DNA from: CAYJAZ01 sp964371865
GTDB taxonomy: Bacteria > Desulfobacterota > Desulfovibrionia > Desulfovibrionales > Desulfovibrionaceae
Direction of reading: 5' to 3'
DNA length: 64,000 bases
NCBI GenBank assembly: GCA_964371865.1
Contig: CAYJOR010000001.1
Coordinates: 62,001 to 126,000 of the forward strand
A model generated the notes under the pieces. That model was not told the origin of the DNA. It made no database searches and worked only from the letters and a program-made list of their open reading frames with translations. A program made the translations under genes and the position numbers. Shown piece by piece: positions 27,554 through 35,055 of this stretch. How positions within the stretch are numbered: position 1 is the stretch's first letter; the number at the start of each line of letters is the position of its first letter.

Positions 27554-28510
27554 ATGAATAAAAATAACTTATCAGATGAAGAAATTAACGCTATTCTCAA
27601 AAAAAATAATAAAACAAATATCAAAGGAAGAATTTGGAATATACTAGGTTTTATTACATTGGCTTATTTTATATATGTTATCTTTACAGCAGATGGATAT
27701 ATGAATACAGGTGAACTAAATGGATATGAAATTATGCTTACCTGTGTATATATACTGTTTTTTTGTTTAGGCATACACTTTACTTGTGAGGCTGATAGTA
27801 GTGCCAAAGAAAATGCAGCCGTACCTATTATTTTAACCATTCTGAAAGAAGCCTTTGAGAATGTCAAATACGATCCCCAAAAATTTTTGGAAGTTAAGCT
27901 ACTACAAAAAGCAAATATTTTCAAATTTGATGAAGTATCCGGTAGTGACTATGTTCAAGCTACGTATAAAGGCGTCAATATTAAGATGAGCGATATTGAA
28001 ATTTCTAGCGCTACAGATGTTGCCTTTAGTAAAGGTAATCTAGCCGGCAGTGAAGAACTACACTTTTCAGGTTTGTGGATTGTTTGCGATTTTCATAAAA
28101 AGCTTTCAACAGAACTTACACTTTTTGAACGCCGTGGTATCGGTAAACTTTTTACATTCGGCAGCACTCAAACAGAATACAGTGATTTTAATAAGAAATT
28201 TTATATCAGCACCCAAAATCAACATGAAGCCTTTTATATTCTTACGCCTCATATGATGGAATATATCATAAAGATGGATAAAAAAGCTGATGGTGATACA
28301 TATATGTCCTTTTTACAAGAGGGTAAAGTTCATATCGCTATCAATTCAGGAATGAATGCTTTTGAACTAGCAAACTTAAGCACCAATGCAAACGAACTTC
28401 GTGAACGCTTTAGAAATGAGATTTTATACGTCACCGACCTTATCGACGAACTACACTTAGTTGATACTTTTTTTGCAAAAAACGTTAATAATAAAAAGAA
28501 ATCTAAATAA
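27554..28510 (+). CDS. DUF3137 family membrane protein (copy 2)
   Basis: A 318-residue paralogue of the preceding gene with the same plan: 'LSDEEINAILKK' N-terminus, two membrane helices (about 28-46 and 58-75) and a DUF3137 domain ('SGSDYVQATYKGVNIKMSDI', 'FSGLWIVCDFHKKLSTEL'). The membrane region and residues 150-175 have diverged most, while the core is kept. This suggests two related subunits or a specialised copy rather than redundancy. The aagaaag site precedes the ATG. A basic lysine-rich tail (NNKKKSK) is unique to this copy. Confidence 0.88.
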   Translation: MNKNNLSDEEINAILKKNNKTNIKGRIWNILGFITLAYFIYVIFTADGYMNTGELNGYEIMLTCVYILFFCLGIHFTCEADSSAKENAAVPIILTILKEAFENVKYDPQKFLEVKLLQKANIFKFDEVSGSDYVQATYKGVNIKMSDIEISSATDVAFSKGNLAGSEELHFSGLWIVCDFHKKLSTELTLFERRGIGKLFTFGSTQTEYSDFNKKFYISTQNQHEAFYILTPHMMEYIIKMDKKADGDTYMSFLQEGKVHIAINSGMNAFELANLSTNANELRERFRNEILYVTDLIDELHLVDTFFAKNVNNKKKSK

Positions 28511-28532
28511 ATTACCTATCAAAAATCAAAAA

Positions 28533-28556
28533 AATTAATTTAGAAACACAGTCTAG
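28533..28556. repeat. Partial end of the TAGGGTGTGTTTCTAAAT repeat
   Basis: AATTAATTTAGAAACACAG matches one end of the MITE-like family, degraded on its outer side. The remainder of 28511-28783 shows no gene. Confidence 0.35.
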
Positions 28557-28783
28557 ATATCATGCAAGCATGTATTAGAGCTTTATTTGACAACTATAAT
28601 AGACAGTGATATTTATAACTCAAATAGAAACCTACACTATACGAATAGCAATTCAACGGCACAACATGGAAATTTGTTATTTTTAGCTATCTTTTTTATA
28701 TATCTAACTTAAGAAATTCCATAATAGCTCCTATTTCAAAAAAAAATAGTTCACCCATAAACAAAAATTTAGTGAGGAAAATT

Positions 28784-29656
28784 ATGTCTACAAACGAAAA
28801 AGAAAATCAATTTGACCAACCAGTCCACCCTAATAAGTGGTATAATTTCATTTTGTGTGAAAAGGCTCAAAATTTTATCATTTTATTAATCACACTTAAC
28901 GCTCTAACGCTTGGTTTAGCAACTTCAAGCTATATGCGTGAAAACTTTGGAACTGCTCTTCAAGTATTTGAAAATATTGCTCTAGGCATATACACTGTTG
29001 AACTCATACTTAAAGTGATGGCTCTACATGGTAGATTCTTTAAAAGTGGCTGGAATCTTTTTGATCTTCTCATTGTAGCTATTGCGTATGTGCCTGCGGT
29101 AGGTCCACTTTCTGTTTTACGTTCTTTACGTGTACTTCGAGTAATGCGTTTAATTTCTGCTGTTCCACGTTTACGTACAATTATCAAATCTTTAGTTATG
29201 TCGTTGCCAAGTATTGGTTGGATTACTTTCTTACTTTTTATGATGTTCTACATATTTGCAGTAATGGCGACTCACCTATTTGGAACTGCATTTCCTGAGT
29301 GGTTTAGCACTCTTGGAGAATCTTACTACACCCTTTTCCAAGTTTTAACTTTAGAAAGTTGGTCGATGGGAATTGTTCGCCCTATTATGGAAAAATTCCC
29401 TTATGCTTGGCTTTTCTTTATACCTTTTATCTTACTTACATCATTTGTTGTTCTAAACGTGTTTATTGCAGTAATAGTTGGCGCGATGAGTGAAGTACGT
29501 TCAGAAGAAAAATTACAAGAAGCTGAAGGCGAACTGGCAGAGCAAAATTCATCTATTTCTCAAAAACTTAATGAAGAAATTGCGCTATTACAAAGTCAGC
29601 TTACTCGATTGGCAACTCTTCAACAAATGTTAGAAAAAAAGCAAAACAACAAATAA
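28784..29656 (+). CDS. Bacterial voltage-gated sodium channel (NavMs/NaChBac-like)
   Basis: The 290-residue protein has six membrane helices: a voltage sensor with an arginine-rich S4 (VLRSLRVLRVMRLISAVPRLR) and a pore with the selectivity filter TLESWSM (about residues 189-195). The filter is the same as in the Magnetococcus channel NavMs. A C-terminal neck and coiled coil (about 240-287) would hold the tetramer together. It passes sodium into the cell on depolarisation. I chose the ATG at 28784 because the gagga site precedes it; a GTG four codons earlier is less likely. It is a single gene with no motility or sodium-pump genes alongside. Confidence 0.93.
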   Translation: MSTNEKENQFDQPVHPNKWYNFILCEKAQNFIILLITLNALTLGLATSSYMRENFGTALQVFENIALGIYTVELILKVMALHGRFFKSGWNLFDLLIVAIAYVPAVGPLSVLRSLRVLRVMRLISAVPRLRTIIKSLVMSLPSIGWITFLLFMMFYIFAVMATHLFGTAFPEWFSTLGESYYTLFQVLTLESWSMGIVRPIMEKFPYAWLFFIPFILLTSFVVLNVFIAVIVGAMSEVRSEEKLQEAEGELAEQNSSISQKLNEEIALLQSQLTRLATLQQMLEKKQNNK

Positions 29657-29660
29657 TTAC

Positions 29661-29740
29661 TAAGGTGTGTTTCTAAATTCAGAAGTTTTGTAGAATTATC
29701 AAATTAAAACGCAAAAGAATTGATCTAGAAACATAACCTA
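29661..29740. repeat. MITE-like element, short form
   Basis: The 80-base element is bounded by inverted ends TAAGGTGTGTTTCTAAATT and its near-complement ending AGAAACATAACCTA. Its inside matches both flanks of the longer copy at 59818-59971 (GTTTTGTAGAATT; AAACGCAAAAGAATT), so it is the same element with an internal deletion of about 70 bases. Confidence 0.65.
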
Positions 29741-29776
29741 AAAAAAATAAAATAAATTTATAAATTATAAAGTTTT

Positions 29777-29808
29777 AGCCCTGTAAAAGTTATATATTTT
29801 ACAGGGCT
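29777..29808. terminator. Bidirectional terminator hairpin
   Basis: AGCCCTGTAAAA pairs with TTTTACAGGGCT between the convergent sodium-channel and GGDEF genes, with T-runs on both sides. Confidence 0.75.
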
Positions 29809-29836
29809 TGTTTTTAAATAGGTAGAATATAATTAT

Positions 29837-31102
29837 TTATCTTCCTTTATTTCCTTTATCTACATACATTTTTTTATCTGCAATAGTGAGTAATTCTTCA
29901 AGATTATTGCTTTCACTAGAAAGAACAATACCAATACTTGCTGAGATATTAATTGTGAAATTATCAATATAAAAATCAACCTCTGAGAGATTTACAAGCT
30001 TCCTTTTAATCGTTTCAGCTACAGTAATATCGCTTACATTTGGCGTGATTATAACAAATTCATCGCCACCAACTCGTGAAATAAAAGTTCCTAACATCAT
30101 TTCATTTCTCAATCTTTCAACGTATGCTTTAAGAAGTTTATCACCTACTTTATGCCCATAATTATCGTTTACAGGCTTGAACTTATTCAAATCTATAAAG
30201 AATAAAGCAAAGACTTTATCCTCTTGTGAATCGTAGTATTTCTGTAATTTTACTCTATTATATGCACCAGTTAGGCTATCATTTTCTATCTTTCTGAGAA
30301 GGCTTTCTTTTGTTTTCTCAAAACGTTCAAGAAAGTAGTACAGAATGAAGTTGATAAACAAGAAAATCAAGAACCAAAACATCACATCCGATGCAACTAA
30401 ATTTGTCTTATCTTTGACGTATAATCCAAGATTCCAAGATGTTGTACCAAGAGAAACATCATCAGAAATTGCGCTACTTGATGAATAAGCATCACTCTGA
30501 GTTGCCAAAATTTGAGGAGTTGCAAGAGTGAATTCATACCCTTGACGCTCAAGCACATCAAGTCCAACATATTTATAAAGATCATCTGCATTTAGTGCAA
30601 CAGTCACAATACCCCAAAAAACATCATTATAAAATACAGGATTACGAATAACTATCCCCATTGTTCCTTGAAATAGTTCATATGGACCAGATATTATAAT
30701 CTCTTTTGTATCTCTTGCTTTTTTAGAATCAGCCGCATCATTTTTGCTTTCAAGCACATTGTTTCCGACAAGTTTTCCACTAAGTTTAGGTGGGTAGATA
30801 TACTTAATAACACCATCAGGAATATACGCAATAGATGAACCAATTCTACGCTTTGAAAGGGTTTCAGAAATTGTATGAAAATCTTCCTCCTCAATAAATC
30901 CATTATTAATTATGACAAGTTCTTCAATAATCTCAGTAACCATAATTTCTGATTCAATAGCTTGACGCAAACGTTCAGAATAAGCTTGTAAAATTTCTTT
31001 TTCATTATTAACTAGTTCGTTATATCTATTTTTAGCAACAAATGTTACCCCTATGATATTACTCACAATTAAAAGTGCAAAAATAATTTTAGATATCTTC
31101 AT
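29837..31102 (-). CDS. Membrane diguanylate cyclase with CHASE-like sensor
   Basis: The 421-residue protein has an N-terminal membrane helix (about 5-22), a periplasmic sensor (about 25-235) with CHASE-like features ('RIGSSIAYIPDG', 'GPYELFQGTMGIVIRNPVF'), a second helix (about 240-258) and a GGDEF domain (about 270-421). The catalytic motif GGDEF (345-349) is intact, with 'FFIDLNKFKPVNDNYGH' in place, so it should make cyclic di-GMP. No RxxD inhibitory site is seen five residues before the motif, so product feedback may be absent. It stands alone. Its ligand is unknown. Confidence 0.9.
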   Translation of the reverse strand: MKISKIIFALLIVSNIIGVTFVAKNRYNELVNNEKEILQAYSERLRQAIESEIMVTEIIEELVIINNGFIEEEDFHTISETLSKRRIGSSIAYIPDGVIKYIYPPKLSGKLVGNNVLESKNDAADSKKARDTKEIIISGPYELFQGTMGIVIRNPVFYNDVFWGIVTVALNADDLYKYVGLDVLERQGYEFTLATPQILATQSDAYSSSSAISDDVSLGTTSWNLGLYVKDKTNLVASDVMFWFLIFLFINFILYYFLERFEKTKESLLRKIENDSLTGAYNRVKLQKYYDSQEDKVFALFFIDLNKFKPVNDNYGHKVGDKLLKAYVERLRNEMMLGTFISRVGGDEFVIITPNVSDITVAETIKRKLVNLSEVDFYIDNFTINISASIGIVLSSESNNLEELLTIADKKMYVDKGNKGR

Positions 31103-31447
31103 GGCTTTTCCCTTACTTTAAAAATTCTCTCACTAAGTTATAAATCAAAAACTAATGAACAGATCCAAAGTGAAGTCAGAAAAAAATAGCAATATGAGTA
31201 AGAAATCAAGAAAGCACTTCAAAGTCATATATTATACCAATTAGATTATTTAATCAAGTAAAAGAATAAAAATAAATACATAATTTTATAAAATTACTTT
31301 GAAAGTTTTTTCAGGTTGTAATATATTGTTTTTACATATTTTTTTATAAACACCCAACTACTATATAGATGTATGTTTATAAAATACTTGCAAAAAAAAG
31401 TAAAAAAACATATAGATATATAATATTAAAAAAACAATGGATTTTTT
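31103..31447. other. Gene-free AT-rich gap
   Basis: This 345-base divergent intergenic region between the GGDEF and Kdo-kinase-like genes is very AT-rich. I see no hairpin, repeat or coding frame in it; it should carry promoters for both flanking genes. Confidence 0.5.
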
Positions 31448-32122
31448 ATGTCACAACTACTTAAATCAACACTAGAAAATTACAACATCTATTATTATAA
31501 AGAAGAATATTTACCTCTACTTACGAAAATTTCTAAAGGAGAATATACTGTTGAAAATTTAATTGTAGACAAAAAAACTGCATACATTGCAAAAATTGAT
31601 ATAGATGGAAAAAAATTTCTTTATAAAAAACTCTATCCACAGGCTTTTAGAAAACAATTTTTAGAACTTTTTAGAGAAAAACTTGCAATCGAACTCATAA
31701 AAAAAACTCATAGATATAGAGAACAAGGATTCTGCGAACTTGTAGATATTTATGGTGTTGGTGTGCAAAAAAAACTCTTCGGAAACGAGCAGTTTCTACT
31801 TATGGAATATATTGATGGAAGAAGTATAGACGCAATCAATGATTTCAAACAATTAGAGTCATTCCTTATTCGTTTACATAGTGCAAAAGTGTATCATGGA
31901 GATGCACATATCTTTAACTTTATTATTGATGAACAGAAAAATTTAAGAGTACTCGACACTAAACTTAAACGTATATATTTAGGTAATATAGGCGGTCATT
32001 ACGACATGTTTAAACTACGAGACAGCGCTCAAAATCAATCTCCATATCCTTATTCTAAAAATATAATATACTGGTACTGCTTTTTGCGCTTTCAAAAGAA
32101 AGAGCTCTTCAAAAAGAAATAG
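31448..32122 (+). CDS. KdkA/WaaP-like lipopolysaccharide core kinase
   Basis: The 224-residue protein has the compact eukaryotic-like kinase fold of the KdkA/InaA/WaaP group. It has a catalytic loop YHGDAHIFNFII (about 155-166), a metal-binding 'VLDTKLKRI' in place of DFG and an upstream lysine region ('FLYKKLYPQAFRKQF'). Such enzymes phosphorylate Kdo or heptose of the LPS inner core in the cytoplasm. Membership of this kinase group is well supported; the exact sugar is not. No LPS gene is adjacent; the GT9 gene lies 29 kb away. It ends in TAG. Confidence 0.75.
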   Translation: MSQLLKSTLENYNIYYYKEEYLPLLTKISKGEYTVENLIVDKKTAYIAKIDIDGKKFLYKKLYPQAFRKQFLELFREKLAIELIKKTHRYREQGFCELVDIYGVGVQKKLFGNEQFLLMEYIDGRSIDAINDFKQLESFLIRLHSAKVYHGDAHIFNFIIDEQKNLRVLDTKLKRIYLGNIGGHYDMFKLRDSAQNQSPYPYSKNIIYWYCFLRFQKKELFKKK

Positions 32123-32458
32123 TAGGGCAACTCTCATAAAAACTTTACTTTGTTTTCTTAAATAATTATTTATGAGAGTAAGAGTTAAAAACATATTATA
32201 TATAATAATTATCATTTTAAATTAATATTTTTAGAAAAGTATATATTATACATTCAGTATTTTTTGTAAATGTCTTTTTTCTTCTCTACAAAAGGATTTT
32301 ATAATTTTATCTTCATAAACAATAGCTTAGAAAATAAAATTTAAAATTAGAACTTTTTTTGAAACATTATCTTGTAAATCATAAAAAATAATGATAACGT
32401 CTTACTCTAGGCGTGCATAAAAAAGCTTTTTATAATTTCTAAATTAAGAGGTTTTATT
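32123..32458. other. Gene-free AT-rich gap
   Basis: These 336 bases between the kinase gene and a small unknown gene show no clear hairpin or conserved frame. AATAATGATAA near 32387 is faintly Fur-box-like, but too short to call. Confidence 0.4.
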
Positions 32459-32815
32459 ATGAAAATTTCAGAACTTTACGATTTCCACTTATCTTCTATT
32501 AATATGGAATTGCTCGATGAAGTCTTGACTTACAATGACGAGATTAAAGTTTTAAGAAATGGTGTTGCGACAAAAAACGAATATTATCCTATTGTTGAAT
32601 ATTTTCAGCCTCACCATAGAATGCTAGAATCATTTGAAATAATGAAAAAATTAGATATGCCAAAAGATGTAGAGCTTGCAGTTCAAAGATATCAACGTCA
32701 CTACAAAACTTACTATAAAAAACTTGAACCTATGATTGTTTCTGACTTGATTAATGAATTATCTAGCAAACTTACAAGTTGCGAAACCTTTCAGTGCGAA
32801 CTCCCTGTCAGCTAG
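32459..32815 (+). CDS. Small protein of unknown function
   Basis: I do not recognise this 118-residue protein. It is soluble, mostly helical and rich in Glu, Lys, Tyr and His, with a run 'VEYFQPHHRMLESFEIMKKL' in the middle and two cysteines near the end ('LTSCETFQCELPVS'). The ATG has a good aagagg ribosome site, and the codon use looks like that of its neighbours, so it is likely real. It is separated by more than 230 bases from genes on both sides and is probably transcribed alone. Confidence 0.65.
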   Translation: MKISELYDFHLSSINMELLDEVLTYNDEIKVLRNGVATKNEYYPIVEYFQPHHRMLESFEIMKKLDMPKDVELAVQRYQRHYKTYYKKLEPMIVSDLINELSSKLTSCETFQCELPVS

Positions 32816-32980
32816 GAAAAAACGGCTCAAATAGCAAAAACTCATCCTAAAGCTTATCTATAACAATATTTTAAGAGAAAAATGACTCTGCTCTTGTATA
32901 TTAAAAAGTTTTTCCTTAAGAGGTCTTTTTCTATGCTTTTTTTTGAGTGAGTCACATGTTACGCAGATTTTAAATTTAAC

Positions 32981-33009
32981 TTGACAAAATCATTTTATAG
33001 TTCTATTTT
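32981..33009 (+). promoter_or_regulatory. Promoter of the tetR gene
   Basis: TTGACA (32981-32986), a 17-base spacer and TATTTT (33004-33009) are followed within seven bases by the TetR-type palindrome. A repressor bound there would block transcription start. Confidence 0.6.
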
Positions 33010-33015
33010 CTTTTC

Positions 33016-33030
33016 ATGAGCACTGCTCAT
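33016..33030. promoter_or_regulatory. TetR operator, copy 1
   Basis: The perfect palindrome ATGAGCA-C-TGCTCAT lies between promoter and start codon of the TetR gene. A near-identical palindrome precedes the MFS gene at 33700-33714, so both are likely sites for the TetR protein encoded here. Confidence 0.7.
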
Positions 33031-33053
33031 AAAAAAACAAATAAGGCAAAACA

Positions 33054-33662
33054 ATGGCTCGTAGAAATGACCACACACACGAAGAAATAAAATTAATTGC
33101 TATTGAAGCTGGAAAACAGCTTATAATAAACGATGGTTTTAGCAATTTCAGTTCAAGAAGAGTTGCTAAAGATATTGGCTATAGTATTGGTACCATTTAT
33201 AATATCTTTGAAAACAATGATGAATTCATCTTACACATTAACGCTCTTACTTTAGATGAGATGTCTTACTATCTTAACGAACAGCTAGAAGGAATCGAAG
33301 CCCCTAAACAAGCAATGAAAATTCTTGCAACTTCTTATATTTACTTTGCAAATGAAAATTATAATCGTTGGTCTACTCTCTATGAGCACTCTATGCCAAA
33401 AAATACTACTTTACCTGAGTGGTTTAGTGTAAAAATAAAAAATCTTACAACATTAATTGAAAAACCTCTTCTCCCTCTTTTTGATAATAGTCACGAAAAG
33501 GCTAAAGAAACAGCGCAGGTTTTATGGGCGAGCGTACACGGTATCTGTCAGCTTGGTCTTACAGGTAAACTAGATTTCAATGATATTGATTTAGTTATAA
33601 ATCTTTCAAATAACTTTATCGAGCACTATATGACTGGCCTAGTCCAATCTCTTACTAAATAA
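33054..33662 (+). CDS. TetR/AcrR-family regulator
   Basis: The 202-residue protein has the TetR N-terminal helix-turn-helix (about 12-58: 'FSSRRVAKDIGYSIGTIYNIF') and an all-helical ligand domain ('ASVHGICQLGLTGKLD' near 160). It is followed by the MFS and acyltransferase genes on the same strand. The palindrome ATGAGCA-N-TGCTCA(T/C) appears before both transcription units, so autorepression and control of the phospholipid-repair pair are inferred. The ligand could be a fatty acid, lysophospholipid or membrane-active compound. Confidence 0.9.
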   Translation: MARRNDHTHEEIKLIAIEAGKQLIINDGFSNFSSRRVAKDIGYSIGTIYNIFENNDEFILHINALTLDEMSYYLNEQLEGIEAPKQAMKILATSYIYFANENYNRWSTLYEHSMPKNTTLPEWFSVKIKNLTTLIEKPLLPLFDNSHEKAKETAQVLWASVHGICQLGLTGKLDFNDIDLVINLSNNFIEHYMTGLVQSLTK

Positions 33663-33699
33663 GATTTTTCTTCTGAATACTTTGTACTTTTAGAAGAAT

Positions 33700-33714
33700 A
33701 TGAGCATTGCTCAC
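33700..33714. promoter_or_regulatory. TetR operator, copy 2
   Basis: ATGAGCATTGCTCAC differs from copy 1 by the central base and the last base. It lies 36 bases before the MFS start codon. Confidence 0.65.
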
Positions 33715-33750
33715 TAAATGTAAGTACTAACATATAACAAGGCTAACATC

Positions 33751-35055
33751 ATGGAAAATCAAAATAATCTTTTCAAAACAAAGCGATTCGCACCTTTATT
33801 TATCACTCAATTTTTGGGAGCATTTAATGACAATGCTTTCAAGAATGCTTTTCTAATATGGTTTACTTATGAGGTAAGCCTATTTCACGGGCTCGACGCC
33901 TCAATTATGGTAACATTCGCAGGTGGACTTTTTATTTTACCATTTTTTCTTTTTTCTGCTACTGCTGGGCAACTATCTGATAAATATGAAAAATCTTGGC
34001 TCACTCAAAAGATTAAACTCATTGAAATAGTACTTATGCTTCTATGTGGATTTTTCTTCTATATAAAAAGTGTAGAGGGTCTTCTTATTATACTATTTTT
34101 AATGGGTGTGCAGTCCACTTTTTTTGGACCAATCAAATATAGTCTTTTACCTGAACATCTCAAAGAGAACGAACTAGTTACAGGAAATGCGTGGATTGAG
34201 GGTGGTACATTTCTATCTATTCTCCTTGGTACTATTTTTGGTGGTGTAATTATTACTTTACCATTTGGTTCTATGATTTTAGCTTTTTTCCTTATTTTAT
34301 TTGCAATAATTGGATATATTTCATCTTTTTCAATTCCTAAAGCACATATTTTTGATTCTCAACTAAAAATTAGCCTAAACTTCATACGTGAAACATCAAA
34401 AATCATCTCATATGCTCGTAAAGATAAAAAAGTGTGGCTATCTATACTTGCTATTTCATGGTTTTGGTACATAGGAATTACATTTCTTACATTATTCCCT
34501 GTATATACAAATTTTGTTATGAAAGGAAACGAACTTCTTGTTACTTTTTTTATGACGACTTTCTCTCTTGGAATCGGTGTAGGCTCTGCTCTCTGTAGTA
34601 GTTTGCTAAAAGGAAAAATTACAGGCAAATTCATTCCTATCTCTGTATTATGTATGAGTTTATCTATTATTTTACTCGTGATCTCATCAATATTTTATCT
34701 TGATTCTACACCATCAACACAAGGTTCTATAAATATTTATGACTTTATAACTATGAATATTTGGAGTTGTGGAATTATCACGGGAATTCTCTTACTTTCA
34801 ATTTTTGGCGGTATATATATCGTTCCTCTTTATGCAATAATGCAACATTTTTCAGATAAAAAATATATATCAAGAATTATTGCTGGAAATAATATAATAA
34901 ATTCTCTATTTATGGTTGTTGCAAGCCTCTTTTCATCAATTTTACTTAGCTTTGGACTTGATACTATTGACGTATTTTCGATAGTCGGAATTTTAAATTT
35001 TATTGTATTTACTTACATAGTTATCACAATTAAAAGGAGAGCATATAATGCTTAG
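33751..35055 (+). CDS. MFS transporter, LplT-like lysophospholipid transporter
   Basis: The 434-residue protein has 12 membrane helices and begins with the LplT-type sequence 'FAPLFITQFLGAFNDNAFKNAF'. LplT flips lysophospholipids across the inner membrane so that Aas can re-acylate them. Its last eight bases overlap the start of the aas-like gene, so the two are translationally coupled. In E. coli lplT and aas form the same pair, and in many bacteria they are fused. It ends in TAG. The TetR palindrome upstream suggests repression by the neighbouring regulator. Confidence 0.87.
   Translation: MENQNNLFKTKRFAPLFITQFLGAFNDNAFKNAFLIWFTYEVSLFHGLDASIMVTFAGGLFILPFFLFSATAGQLSDKYEKSWLTQKIKLIEIVLMLLCGFFFYIKSVEGLLIILFLMGVQSTFFGPIKYSLLPEHLKENELVTGNAWIEGGTFLSILLGTIFGGVIITLPFGSMILAFFLILFAIIGYISSFSIPKAHIFDSQLKISLNFIRETSKIISYARKDKKVWLSILAISWFWYIGITFLTLFPVYTNFVMKGNELLVTFFMTTFSLGIGVGSALCSSLLKGKITGKFIPISVLCMSLSIILLVISSIFYLDSTPSTQGSINIYDFITMNIWSCGIITGILLLSIFGGIYIVPLYAIMQHFSDKKYISRIIAGNNIINSLFMVVASLFSSILLSFGLDTIDVFSIVGILNFIVFTYIVITIKRRAYNA

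Noticed and set aside
32380..32400. Possible Fur box before the small unknown gene
   Set aside because: Only AATAATGATAA matches, without the second half of the palindrome, in very AT-rich sequence.
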